Shown: positions 33,352 to 42,514 of the stretch, one piece after another | Layout of the letters: every line of letters begins with the position of its first letter | Position numbering within the stretch: position 1 is the stretch's first letter | NCBI GenBank assembly: GCA_046546095.1 | Contig: JBKGYK010000012.1 | Location: forward strand, 1-52,515 | Length of the DNA: 52,515 bases | Direction: 5' to 3' | Source of the DNA: JAQIBY01 sp046546095 | Lineage (GTDB): Bacteria; Bacteroidota; Bacteroidia; Bacteroidales; ML635J-15 | Program-made: the position numbers and the translations under genes | The notes under the pieces: model-generated | What the model was told of the DNA's origin: nothing | The model's input: the letters and a program-made list of their open reading frames with translations, nothing else | The model's database searches: none

Positions 33352-34464
33352 ATGCAGATATTTGTTCTGATGCTGGCCGGCGGATATGCCGCTTTTGTTT
33401 TGCTGATACTTACCGGCATGCTGATTTTGTTGAAACGAAAGAAGCCTGCTAATTACGGAAAGCTACCAAACATCACCGTGCTGGTGGCTTTCAGAAATGA
33501 AGCAAGCCATCTTCCCCGCCTTCTTGAAGATTTGTCAAATCAACGGTACCCGCACAACCGGCTTGAGGTACTTTTGATTAACGACCATTCAAATGATGAC
33601 TGGGAGTCAATTCTTATTGATTTTGCAAGGCACAAATTCATTAATTTCAGGAAAATCAATCTTCCTGATGGGTTCTTCGGTAAAAAACAAGCCCTGCAAC
33701 TTGGCATTGAACATGCCAACGGGGAATTCATTCTGAGCCTTGATGCAGATTGCCGCCTTCCAGAAAACTGGGCGGCCTCAATGATCAGTACGCTTATTAC
33801 CAACAATGCGGATATGGTTCCCGGGCCCCTTGTGTTGATTGGCAAAGGCATACCTGCCGCTTTACAGGCAGCAGAATCACTCAGCTTGCTTGCAATAAGC
33901 ATAGGCAGTGCCGGACTTGGAATTCCGGTACTAAGCAACGGAGCCAACATGCTGACAAAAAAATCCGAACTCCTGAAATTACAGGATCCCTACATCCTCT
34001 CTGTCAGCTCGGGAGATGATATTTTACTGATGGAACAGTTTAAGCGCCTGAAGAAGAAAATTATTTTCAATCTCTCACCGTCTGCTCTGGTAAAATCATA
34101 TGCCTGCAGCTCCTGGCAAAAGTTGATTCATCAAAGAGCAAGATGGATGCGAAAAACGAAGCATTATCCGTTTGGAAGCAGCAAATTTACCGCGGGATTG
34201 TTTGGCCTGCTGCAATTGACATATCTGATTTCTGTCCCACTCCTGATTCTTGCAGACAAAATTTTTCTGCTTTTGCTTTTATGGGGATTTAAGCTTATAT
34301 ATGATATGATTGTCATGTGGATAACAGCAAGATTGGTAAAATCCAGGTATCACTTTTTTCCAGCCATGGGGATGAGTCTGCTTTATCCTTTATGGACCAT
34401 TGTCAGTACAATTCTATCCTGTTTTATTAAGCCATACTGGAAAGATCGTCCGGTAATTGATTAA
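33352..34464 (+). CDS. Membrane-anchored family 2 glycosyltransferase
   Basis: The 370-residue protein has one N-terminal membrane helix (about 3-27), a cytosolic GT-A domain and two or three C-terminal helices (about 280-310, 315-340 and 345-362). Conserved residues are INDHSND near 77, the DxD motif DADC near 132, the catalytic-base region SGDD near 220 and QRARW near 260. That D, DxD, D, QxxRW set is shared with processive and lipid-sugar transferases. It is the last gene of the YbhN-YbhN-GNAT run. The likely product is a glycolipid or exported polysaccharide. Confidence 0.9.
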   Translation: MQIFVLMLAGGYAAFVLLILTGMLILLKRKKPANYGKLPNITVLVAFRNEASHLPRLLEDLSNQRYPHNRLEVLLINDHSNDDWESILIDFARHKFINFRKINLPDGFFGKKQALQLGIEHANGEFILSLDADCRLPENWAASMISTLITNNADMVPGPLVLIGKGIPAALQAAESLSLLAISIGSAGLGIPVLSNGANMLTKKSELLKLQDPYILSVSSGDDILLMEQFKRLKKKIIFNLSPSALVKSYACSSWQKLIHQRARWMRKTKHYPFGSSKFTAGLFGLLQLTYLISVPLLILADKIFLLLLLWGFKLIYDMIVMWITARLVKSRYHFFPAMGMSLLYPLWTIVSTILSCFIKPYWKDRPVID

Positions 34465-34493
34465 CAGCAGTTAATATTTTGACGAAAGAGGAT

Positions 34494-36680
34494 TTAATTT
34501 GCTTCAGCAGAAATGAATTTGATTCTTACGAGTCGAATTTCTTCTTCAGTATAATCCTCATCTTCAAACTCTTCCAATGCTTCTTCCAGTGTTCCGGTTT
34601 CTGATTCTTCCAGGAAATAATCGTAAATCTCATCAACCTTGTCTTCGTCCATTACTTCATTGATGTAATAATCGATATTGATTTTGGTTCCGGAATTAAT
34701 AATGGCATCAATTTCCTCAAGCAGGTCCAGTATTGACAGTCCCCGGGCATCAGCAATATCATTGAGAGGCATTTTTTTGTCAATGCTTTTGATGATATAT
34801 ACTTTATTTCCGGATTTTTTAACCACAGATTTAACCACCATATCCTGTGGTCTGTCAATCTCATTTTCATCAACATGTTTTTTGATAACATCAAGGAACT
34901 GCTGCCCGTATTTTTTTGCTTTGCCCGCTCCAACGCCGGAAATTCTGGTTAGTTCCTCCATGGTAATGGGGTATTGTATTGCCATTTCCTGCAGAGAGGG
35001 GTCACTAAAAATCACATAAGGGGGAAGATCCAAACGTTTTGACATGGATTTCCGTAAATCTTTCAGCATGGCAAACAATTCAGCATCTGCAGCACTGGCA
35101 CCACCCTGCATGTCTGCACCAGGCTCCTGATCCGGCTGATCATAATCATGATTTTCCACCAAAGGAAAGCTGTGCGGGTTTTTCAGAAATTCGTGGCCTT
35201 TGGGTGTCATTTTGAGCAGGCCATAGTTTTCTATGTCCTTATGGATCATTTTGGCAATCAGGGCCTGTCTGAAAACCGAATTCCAAAATTTCGGATCATG
35301 GTCTTTACCGATACCGAAAATATCCAGTTTATCATGCTTATACGAATTAACAGCAGCATTGGCCTTTCCTGCAAGCACGTTTGACAGATGCTCTGCTTTG
35401 AATCGTTCTTTAACTGTGAGGATGGAATTCAGTGCAGTCACCACATAATCTTTTCCCTCAAACTCTTTCTTGGGATTCAGGCAGTTGTCACAATTGCCAC
35501 ATGATTCTTTCATTTCCTCACCGAAATAATTGAGAAGTTGTCTTACTCTGCATACACTGGATTCTGCGTAGGCTACGGTTTCCAACAGCAGTTGTTTTCC
35601 GATTTCCTGTTCAGCCACAGGTTTGCCCTGCATGAATTTCTCAAGTTTCTGGATATCGTGATAGCTGTAGAAGCATATACATTTGCCTTCCCCACCATCT
35701 CTTCCGGCGCGGCCGGTTTCCTGATAATATGATTCCAGGCTTTTGGGGATATCATAATGAATGACAAAACGAACATCGGGCTTATCTATCCCCATACCAA
35801 AAGCAATGGTAGCAACAATGACATCAATTTCTTCCATCAGGAATTTATCCTGTGTGCCTGAGCGTGTAGCCGAATCCATACCGGCATGATATGCCAGGGC
35901 TTTAATCCCGTTCACCTGTAAGGTTTCGGCAAGTTCTTCCACTTTTTTCCTGCTCAGGCAATAAATAATGCCGGATTTGTTATGATTGTTCTTGATGAAT
36001 TTGATAATTTCACGGGAAGCATTGTTTTTTGATCTGACTTCATAGTACAGGTTTTCCCTGCGAAACGAGGATTTAAATACTTCAGCATCAAGCATTTCCA
36101 GGTTTTTCTGGATGTCATGCTGCACCTTGGGTGTTGCTGTTGCTGTAAGCGCAATAATCGGCGAATTCCCCAAAGCATTAACAATGGGGCGGATACGGCG
36201 GTACTCCGGTCGAAAATCATGTCCCCACTCTGAAATACAATGGGCCTCATCAATGGCGTAAAAAGAAATTTCCACCTTTTTCAGAAACTCAACATTTTCC
36301 TCTTTTGTCAATGACTCAGGAGCCACATAAAGCATTTTTGTCCTTTTACTCAGCACATCATCCTTCACCTGCTGAATTTCTGCCTTTGTCAAAGATGAAT
36401 TCAGAAAATGTGCTATACCTGACTCTGTACTGAACCCGCGCATGGCATCAACCTGATTTTTCATCAAAGCAATAAGGGGAGAAATCACGATGGCTGTTCC
36501 CGGAGACATTAATGCAGGAAGCTGGTAGCACAATGATTTTCCTCCTCCTGTAGGCATAAGAACAAAACAGTCATTTCCTTCCAGCAGTGATTTTATCACC
36601 TCCTTTTGCAGCCCTTTAAAGCGGTCAAAACCAAAGTATTTCTTCAACACATTATATATGGCAGCATCGTCAATTTTCAT
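34494..36680 (-). CDS. recQ: ATP-dependent DNA helicase RecQ
   Basis: RecQ unwinds DNA 3' to 5' in recombination and fork repair. The 728-residue protein has helicase motif I MPTGGGKSLCYQ (about 42-53), the DEAH box YAIDEAHCISEWGHDFRPEY near 142, and motif VI QETGRAGRDGGEG near 325. The zinc-binding cysteines are CRVRQLLNYF and CGNCDNC near 375-400, followed by a winged-helix RQC region and an HRDC domain near 545-610. An extra C-terminal helical region (about 640-728) is longer than E. coli RecQ and is usual for Bacteroidota. It is divergent from kdsD across a 311-base gap. Confidence 0.97.
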   Translation of the reverse strand: MKIDDAAIYNVLKKYFGFDRFKGLQKEVIKSLLEGNDCFVLMPTGGGKSLCYQLPALMSPGTAIVISPLIALMKNQVDAMRGFSTESGIAHFLNSSLTKAEIQQVKDDVLSKRTKMLYVAPESLTKEENVEFLKKVEISFYAIDEAHCISEWGHDFRPEYRRIRPIVNALGNSPIIALTATATPKVQHDIQKNLEMLDAEVFKSSFRRENLYYEVRSKNNASREIIKFIKNNHNKSGIIYCLSRKKVEELAETLQVNGIKALAYHAGMDSATRSGTQDKFLMEEIDVIVATIAFGMGIDKPDVRFVIHYDIPKSLESYYQETGRAGRDGGEGKCICFYSYHDIQKLEKFMQGKPVAEQEIGKQLLLETVAYAESSVCRVRQLLNYFGEEMKESCGNCDNCLNPKKEFEGKDYVVTALNSILTVKERFKAEHLSNVLAGKANAAVNSYKHDKLDIFGIGKDHDPKFWNSVFRQALIAKMIHKDIENYGLLKMTPKGHEFLKNPHSFPLVENHDYDQPDQEPGADMQGGASAADAELFAMLKDLRKSMSKRLDLPPYVIFSDPSLQEMAIQYPITMEELTRISGVGAGKAKKYGQQFLDVIKKHVDENEIDRPQDMVVKSVVKKSGNKVYIIKSIDKKMPLNDIADARGLSILDLLEEIDAIINSGTKINIDYYINEVMDEDKVDEIYDYFLEESETGTLEEALEEFEDEDYTEEEIRLVRIKFISAEAN

Positions 36681-36991
36681 TCAAATAGTATTTTAATAAT
36701 CATTATCTTCCATTTCGTAACGTAATCAAATATACTAAAAAAAACTTGCATAAAAACTGAGCTTTAATACCTATTCTCATCATCATCCTTAAGATTAGAC
36801 AAATGATGGCTTTCGTTGGTTCTAAGGCGCTTGTTTCAACAAGCTACAACAGGAAATATTTTTTTCCGCATCAGATTTTATGCTGTCCCATAAAGGAAAA
36901 TGGGCGATTTTCATTTCATCATATTCTTTTTGGGAATTTTTCTCTCATTCTGATTGAATTATCGTATTTTTATCGTATCAAAACACAATTT
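36681..36991. other. Divergent intergenic region recQ-kdsD
   Basis: This 311-base AT-rich gap carries the recQ -7 box (36727-36734, minus strand) and a weaker plus-strand candidate, TATTTTTA at 36966-36973, before kdsD. An open frame from 36803 joins kdsD but reads like noncoding sequence and is not accepted. No RNA gene or repeat is seen. Confidence 0.5.
36727..36734 (-). promoter_or_regulatory. recQ promoter -7 box
   Basis: The minus strand reads TATATTTG, matching TAnnTTTG exactly, 47 bases before the recQ start. Confidence 0.55.
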
Positions 36992-37957
36992 ATGAAAAAC
37001 GCAATTTTACAGACAGCCCGTGAAACGCTGATTAGAGAATCCGAAGCCATCAGCAAACTGATTGATTATCTTGATGAAGATTTTGAAAAGGTTGTTCAAC
37101 TGATAAAAGAATCCCATGGCCGTGTTATAGTCACCGGGATTGGCAAGAGTGCCAATATAGCCAACAAAATGGTTGCCACTTTCAATTCAACCGGCACACC
37201 CAGCATTTTCATGCATGCTGCTGATGCCATACATGGAGACCTTGGAATCATTCAGAAGGAGGATATTGTTCTGGTGCTGTCAAAAAGCGGAAACACACCA
37301 GAAATCAAAGTGCTTCTGCCTTTGATTCGTTCCTTTGACAATACGGTAATTGCTATAGTTTCAAACCAAAAATCTTTCCTGGCAAAAAATGCCGATTATG
37401 TACTAAAAGCCACAGTAAGTAAAGAAGCATGCCCCAACAATCTTGCCCCCACTTCAAGTACAACCGCCCAACTTGCACTTGGTGACGCTTTGGCTGTCTG
37501 CCTGCTTGAGCAGCGCGGATTTTCCGCAAAGGATTTCGCTAAGGTACATCCGGGTGGCTCCCTGGGTAAAAAACTCTATCTGCGCATAAAAGATATGTAT
37601 GTACTAAATGAGAAGCCCATGGTTTACTCCAGTGACACTGTTGGTAAAGTTATTACAGAAATAAGCAGTAAACGACTTGGTGCAACAGCAGTACTGGACG
37701 AACAGGACAAACTGATTGGCATAATTACCGATGGAGATATCCGCCGGATGCTTCAGCATAAACCCCATCAGATTCTTGATCTTACTGCCGCTGATATGAT
37801 GTCAGCCAACCCGAAAACCGTAAAGCCTGACAACCTTGCAGTAAATGCATTTGCACTCATGGAAAAAAACAACATCACCCAATTGATTGTAATCAAGCAA
37901 GGAAAATATCTGGGAATGGTGCATATCCATGATTTCATCAAAGAAGGCATAGTCTGA
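36992..37957 (+). CDS. kdsD: Arabinose-5-phosphate isomerase (KpsF/GutQ family)
   Basis: The enzyme interconverts ribulose 5-phosphate and arabinose 5-phosphate, the first step toward the Kdo sugar of LPS. Starting at the ATG at 36992 it has 321 residues. The SIS domain (about 30-170) has VIVTGIGKSANIANKM, HAADAIHGDLG and LSKSGNT, and two CBS domains (about 200-320) follow, including IITDGDIRRML. The longer reading from 36803 would add 63 unrelated residues. The recQ-kdsD divergent pair is common in Bacteroidota. The DUF5686 gene begins 4 bases after the stop and is likely co-transcribed. Confidence 0.93.
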   Translation: MKNAILQTARETLIRESEAISKLIDYLDEDFEKVVQLIKESHGRVIVTGIGKSANIANKMVATFNSTGTPSIFMHAADAIHGDLGIIQKEDIVLVLSKSGNTPEIKVLLPLIRSFDNTVIAIVSNQKSFLAKNADYVLKATVSKEACPNNLAPTSSTTAQLALGDALAVCLLEQRGFSAKDFAKVHPGGSLGKKLYLRIKDMYVLNEKPMVYSSDTVGKVITEISSKRLGATAVLDEQDKLIGIITDGDIRRMLQHKPHQILDLTAADMMSANPKTVKPDNLAVNAFALMEKNNITQLIVIKQGKYLGMVHIHDFIKEGIV

Positions 37958-37961
37958 TTTC

Positions 37962-40466
37962 ATGAAAATCCGGACCTCCATAATCATTGCAATTTATGTT
38001 ATGCTGTCTGCCGCTCACCTGACAGCACAAACAACCACGATTAGCGGACAAATCCGTGATGCCGATACCGGAGAAGCCCTGCCTTTTGTCAACATCAGTC
38101 TCAAAGGCACAAATCAGGGCACCATCAGTGATATGGAAGGCAAATTCAGCTTCAGCACAACACAAAAAGCTGACAGCCTGACAATCAGCTATCTCGGTTA
38201 CAAAAAACAAATCCTTCCTGTAATACAAGGTGAACACAACAAGTTTGACATTGAGATGCAAATGACCGGAATCCAACTCGGGGAGGTTACTGTTATGCCG
38301 GGAAAAGTCCCCGAAGACATACTTTTACAGCTTATCAAGGAAAGGAGAAAAATTAACAAACCTAAAGAACTTGATTATTATTCTTATGATATATACAATA
38401 AACTTGAATTTGATTTAAATAACATCAGTGGAGACTTTGGGTCCAATCGCCTGACAAAATCTTTTGAGTTCCTGGAAGATTATGTTGACACAGCACTTGT
38501 GAGCGAAAAAAAATATTTGCCCTTTTTTATTTCTGAAACATTTTCAAAAATTTATTATCAAAAAAAACCTGAAAAGGAACTTGAATTTATCGAAGCCAAC
38601 AAAATTTCAGGCATTGATAATGAAAGTCTGAAACGATATACCGGTGATATGTATCAGGATGTTGATATTTATGATCATGTGGTCAACATTCTGGGCAGAG
38701 GTTTCATTTCTCCGCTTGGACGCATGGGAAAAGCCTATTATGAATACCGGCTAAGCGATACAACCTGGCAGGATGACAGATGGTGCTACCGTCTGGAGTT
38801 TTCCCCAAAAAGACAACATGAGCCAACCATGGAGGGTTTTGTGTGGATCAATGATACAACCTTTGCTGTCAAATCATTTGAAATCAGCCTGAGTGAAACT
38901 GCCAACATCAACTTTGTGGATTCGCTGGTAGCAGAAAAACATTTCACACAAATTAATGACAGCATCTGGCTAATAAAAAAAGACAGGATTTTTATTGATT
39001 TTAATCTGCTTGACAGCAGGGAGGGATTTTTTGGCAGAAAAACCAGTCATTATTCAAACCATAAAATCAATCAGGAGGTTGACAGCAGCATTTTTGAAAA
39101 ATCCTATCCAAGCAACCTGATATATCTTGATTCTATTGGCAAAACCGACTCGGTTTTCTGGGACGCTAAACGTCCTGAAAAACTCAGCAAACGGGAACAG
39201 GAAATCTATCAGATGGTAGACACAATTAAAAATGTCAAAGCTTTCAGGCAATGGGAGACTGTCCTCACCACCATCGTAACCGGCTACTATACTGCAGGAC
39301 CCGTTGAATTGGGGCCAATATATTCATGGGTTTCTGCCAATCCGGTAGAAGGAACACGTCTCAGGTTTGGAATGAGAACAAGCAATAATTTCTCGAAGAA
39401 ACTAATGCTAAGAGGCTATGGCGCATGGGGATTCGGCGATGAAATCTGGAAATACGGCGGGGGCTTTACCTATATGTTTGATGTTCTCCCCCGAAAAGCC
39501 CTCTATTTTGATGCATCACGGGATTATCTGCAATCAGGAGACAAGCTCAATGCACTCCGAACTGACAATGTACTGAGCACCCTCTTGCGCCGGCCAGGAG
39601 ATTTACATATGTTCCTTGCAGAAAAATGGGGAATCAGCTATGAACATGAATTTATTGAAGGAATTAGTGCTATCGCAGGAATTCGAACACAAAAGATCTT
39701 CGCCCCTCCGGACAAGAGTTTCAGGCTGAAAAATTCCGACGACCCCGTAGCACAGCAACAATATCAGGAAATCAGCCAGCTGGAAAGCTCCGAATTTACT
39801 TTTGGTCTGCACCTGGCTCCGGATGAAAAGTTTATGCGTGGCAAATTTGAACGCATATCACTGGGTACCAAAAAACCTGTCATCAATCTCAACCTTAGCT
39901 GGGCCCCGGGACAATTGTTCACAAATACCGACAATTACTGGAAAACAAGCGTCAATTATAAACACAAGCTTCGGCTTTATCCATTGGGGGTTTTACATTA
40001 TGCCATGGAAGCCGGCAAGCTTTTTGGCAATACCGCCTATCCTTTCCTGTTTGTGCACAAAGGAAATCAATCCTTTGCTTATTATGATTACGCTTTCAAC
40101 CTCATGAATTTTTATGAGTTTGTCTCCGATGAATACATTTCCATATATGCCGAACACAAATTCCAGGGATTCTTTCTCAACCACATTCCCTTGTTACGAA
40201 AACTTGAGTGGCGCGAACACATCGGATTTAAAGGCTCTTACGGCCGTATCAGTAAAAAAAACCGGGAATACAATATGCTACCGGACTATATTCACAATTT
40301 CACAACACTTGACGGCACAAGGGAACTTCCCTATATGGAAATGAATGCCGGAATAAGCAATATTTTTAAAATCCTGCGGATTGATGCCGTATGGAGACTC
40401 TCTCATCTGAAAAATGATAATATATACCAGTTTGCGGTCATGGCTAAGCTGGAGATTGATTTCTGA
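37962..40466 (+). CDS. DUF5686 outer-membrane protein with carboxypeptidase-like domain
   Basis: This 834-residue protein has a signal peptide (1-22, ending HLTAQ) and then a carboxypeptidase D regulatory-like beta-sandwich (about 24-95, SGQIRDADTGEALPFVNISL, SDMEGKFSF). A long DUF5686 region follows. From about residue 440 the sequence alternates like a beta-barrel and ends in phenylalanine (KLEIDF). This is a common Bacteroidota architecture, probably an outer-membrane barrel with a periplasmic adaptor domain. Function is unknown. It follows kdsD by 4 bases, which loosely associates it with LPS or outer-membrane biogenesis. Confidence 0.85.
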   Translation: MKIRTSIIIAIYVMLSAAHLTAQTTTISGQIRDADTGEALPFVNISLKGTNQGTISDMEGKFSFSTTQKADSLTISYLGYKKQILPVIQGEHNKFDIEMQMTGIQLGEVTVMPGKVPEDILLQLIKERRKINKPKELDYYSYDIYNKLEFDLNNISGDFGSNRLTKSFEFLEDYVDTALVSEKKYLPFFISETFSKIYYQKKPEKELEFIEANKISGIDNESLKRYTGDMYQDVDIYDHVVNILGRGFISPLGRMGKAYYEYRLSDTTWQDDRWCYRLEFSPKRQHEPTMEGFVWINDTTFAVKSFEISLSETANINFVDSLVAEKHFTQINDSIWLIKKDRIFIDFNLLDSREGFFGRKTSHYSNHKINQEVDSSIFEKSYPSNLIYLDSIGKTDSVFWDAKRPEKLSKREQEIYQMVDTIKNVKAFRQWETVLTTIVTGYYTAGPVELGPIYSWVSANPVEGTRLRFGMRTSNNFSKKLMLRGYGAWGFGDEIWKYGGGFTYMFDVLPRKALYFDASRDYLQSGDKLNALRTDNVLSTLLRRPGDLHMFLAEKWGISYEHEFIEGISAIAGIRTQKIFAPPDKSFRLKNSDDPVAQQQYQEISQLESSEFTFGLHLAPDEKFMRGKFERISLGTKKPVINLNLSWAPGQLFTNTDNYWKTSVNYKHKLRLYPLGVLHYAMEAGKLFGNTAYPFLFVHKGNQSFAYYDYAFNLMNFYEFVSDEYISIYAEHKFQGFFLNHIPLLRKLEWREHIGFKGSYGRISKKNREYNMLPDYIHNFTTLDGTRELPYMEMNAGISNIFKILRIDAVWRLSHLKNDNIYQFAVMAKLEIDF

Positions 40467-40694
40467 TGCACGGCCTTCCCGCGCATAGCTTTCGTACCTG
40501 CCTTTTCTCAACTCATCCAACTTCAGTCTGAAAACCCCGGACAGAGGTAAAGGTGAACCTGCTTTCCTGCTATGTCCGTAGCTGCAGGTAAATTAGTTTA
40601 CTATATTATAAGACAGCAGGAAACTATTCAAGCAAAGCTTCAACAAAATAACCTTTCACGTGTTTTACATGGTACATAAACATCTTAAAATCTA

Positions 40695-41462
40695 ATGATT
40701 ATGAAAAACAAAAGAATAATTATTACTGGCGGTGCAGGCGGAATTGGAGCTGCACTGGCCAGAATCTTACTTGATAAGGGCGCCAAAGTTTTACTTGTGG
40801 ACCTGAAAAAAGAAGACTTACAAAAAACAGCAGATGAACTAAAGTCTGACAATGTTTACATTTTTGAAGCTGATGTTTCAGACGAAAAGGCTGTCAAAGC
40901 CTATGTTGATTATGCTGTAAAAGAAATGGGAGGCATTGATGTCTTCTATAACAACGCAGGGATTGAAGGAAAAGTAGTTCCTTTGGAAGAATATCCCATG
41001 GATGTTTATCACAAATTGATTGATATCAATGTCAATGGAGTCTATTATGGTTTGCGATATGTCTTTCCCGTTATGAAAAAGAACGAGAATGGCGGCAGCA
41101 TTATCATAACATCTTCAGTAGCCGGGATGGCGGGCACACCAAATGTTTTGCCCTATGTTACCAGCAAGCATGCTATTGTCGGTATGATGAAATCAGCGGC
41201 CATGGAAGGCGCAGAACACAAAATTCGTGTCAACACAGTGAATCCTTCACCTGTTGATAACCGTATGATGCGTTCACTTGAAGAAGGTTTCGCACCGGGT
41301 CAGGCAGAAGGAGCCAAACAGGGATTTGAACAGGCCATCCCAATGAAACGCTACGCAACCAATGATGAAGTTGCCAATGTAATGTATTTCCTTGGCAGCG
41401 ACGAAAGCAGTTTTGTAACCGGAACAATCAATGCTGTTGATGGCGGCATGACTGCCGGCTAA
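40695..41462 (+). CDS. Classical short-chain dehydrogenase/reductase
   Basis: This 255-residue SDR has the dinucleotide-binding motif TGGAGGIG (about 11-18), NNAG (about 89-92), and the catalytic Ser-Tyr-Lys set in ITSSVAGMAGTPNVLPYVTSK (Ser near 142, Tyr155, Lys159). The aspartate in VLLVDLKKED at the end of beta-2 suggests NAD(H) preference. The C-terminal VTGTINAVDGGMTAG is typical of the family. The substrate is unknown. The start is 40695 or the ATG two codons later. It stands alone after a 228-base gap and is closed by a terminator that faces the DUF1338 gene. Confidence 0.92.
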   Translation: MIMKNKRIIITGGAGGIGAALARILLDKGAKVLLVDLKKEDLQKTADELKSDNVYIFEADVSDEKAVKAYVDYAVKEMGGIDVFYNNAGIEGKVVPLEEYPMDVYHKLIDINVNGVYYGLRYVFPVMKKNENGGSIIITSSVAGMAGTPNVLPYVTSKHAIVGMMKSAAMEGAEHKIRVNTVNPSPVDNRMMRSLEEGFAPGQAEGAKQGFEQAIPMKRYATNDEVANVMYFLGSDESSFVTGTINAVDGGMTAG

Positions 41463-41486
41463 ACAATACAGACAAAAGTATACATA

Positions 41487-41525
41487 AAAGCCGTTTCTTT
41501 TGTAATGAATGAAACGGCTATTTTA
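41487..41525. terminator. Intrinsic terminator between SDR and DUF1338 genes
   Basis: AGCCGTTTC (41489-41497) pairs with GAAACGGCT (41511-41519) around a 13-base loop, followed by ATTTT on the plus strand. On the minus strand the A-rich sequence at 41485-41488 gives a T-tract, so it may act in both directions for these convergent genes. Confidence 0.8.
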
Positions 41526-41543
41526 ATGACCTCCGGTTGAAAA

Positions 41544-42359
41544 CTATTTTTTTTCGTAGTAGTCTGTACTTTCAAATATTTTATCTGCCGATTGAGCGAT
41601 AAATCCGGAAAACAAATTCCCATCAGAATCAGGATAACGCCTTGTGAATTCATAATAAGTCACCGGCACTTCAAATGTACCTTCCCTGAAATCTATTCTT
41701 TGCAGACTGGCTCTGATACTTGACTGCTCCAGAAGCTTTTCGGGATTGCCTTTGATTTCACCACCGGAATCATTGATTACATAGCCCTTGTTTTTAAGAA
41801 ATTCATTGATTTTTTCAAGCGTATCAAGCTTTTTAAGTCTGTTTACACTGATGGCAAAATGGTTTACAGTAAAACCAAAAAGATACATCCATGCAGCGTA
41901 TTCTGATTCTTTGCGCAATCGGCTGTAAACGCTGTAGGACGGCAAATCATCCCACAAATTACCGGCTGTCAGAAGCTGCTCACCATGCAAAATATCAACA
42001 GGTACTTTAGTAATCATCTCATCCATCATAGACTGGACATACTGACTGAATTCTGCAGTTTTTAATTCGGAAATAAAAATCCCTGGTGCATCTTTCAGGC
42101 TCTTGTGCTCATAATGCCGCGCATACAAATGTTTTTGCTCAAACTCATAATCCCCCCTGAGCTGATAACCACGGTCGATAAACCACTGAGCCAACACATC
42201 AATACCGGCTTTGGGGTGATCGAAGGTTCTGAATGCAATATGATCATGCACAATGTCTTCATCTTCCTGTAAAAATAAGTCATGTACTTTCTTCACCTCA
42301 GGATTCCTCATTATATAATCTTCCCAGAGATGATCAAACAAATCAGAAATTTTATCCAT
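41544..42359 (-). CDS. DUF1338 protein, 2-oxoadipate dioxygenase-like
   Basis: The 271-residue protein belongs to the DUF1338 group, whose larger member HglS (YdcJ) is an Fe(II) enzyme converting 2-oxoadipate to 2-hydroxyglutarate in lysine breakdown. The metal-binding set appears conserved: His40 in DHIAFRTF, with Arg44 four residues later as in HglS, His167 in VNHFAISVN, and Glu237 in YYEFTRRY. It is much shorter than HglS, so it is a compact version and may act on a different 2-oxo acid. It has no signal peptide. It stands alone, convergent with an SDR gene. Confidence 0.82.
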   Translation of the reverse strand: MDKISDLFDHLWEDYIMRNPEVKKVHDLFLQEDEDIVHDHIAFRTFDHPKAGIDVLAQWFIDRGYQLRGDYEFEQKHLYARHYEHKSLKDAPGIFISELKTAEFSQYVQSMMDEMITKVPVDILHGEQLLTAGNLWDDLPSYSVYSRLRKESEYAAWMYLFGFTVNHFAISVNRLKKLDTLEKINEFLKNKGYVINDSGGEIKGNPEKLLEQSSIRASLQRIDFREGTFEVPVTYYEFTRRYPDSDGNLFSGFIAQSADKIFESTDYYEKK

Positions 42360-42514
42360 GTTTCTTACGTTTTTATTTACTCATTCAACAATCACAAGAC
42401 AGTACTGTTCAGTATTTGAAAAAGTCATCATTTCTGGAAAAATCCAACAATCCAGACCAAACTACAACAAATCCGGCGAAGAAATTGTATCTTCACATTT
42501 TAAAATTAGAGGAC

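Noticed and set aside
36803..36991. 63-codon N-terminal extension of kdsD
   Set aside because: Not similar to the family and runs through an AT-rich promoter region; the ATG at 36992 gives the expected protein.
40467..40694. 228-base gap before the SDR gene, checked for a gene or RNA
   Set aside because: Short frames only, no strong hairpin and no clear TAnnTTTG box.
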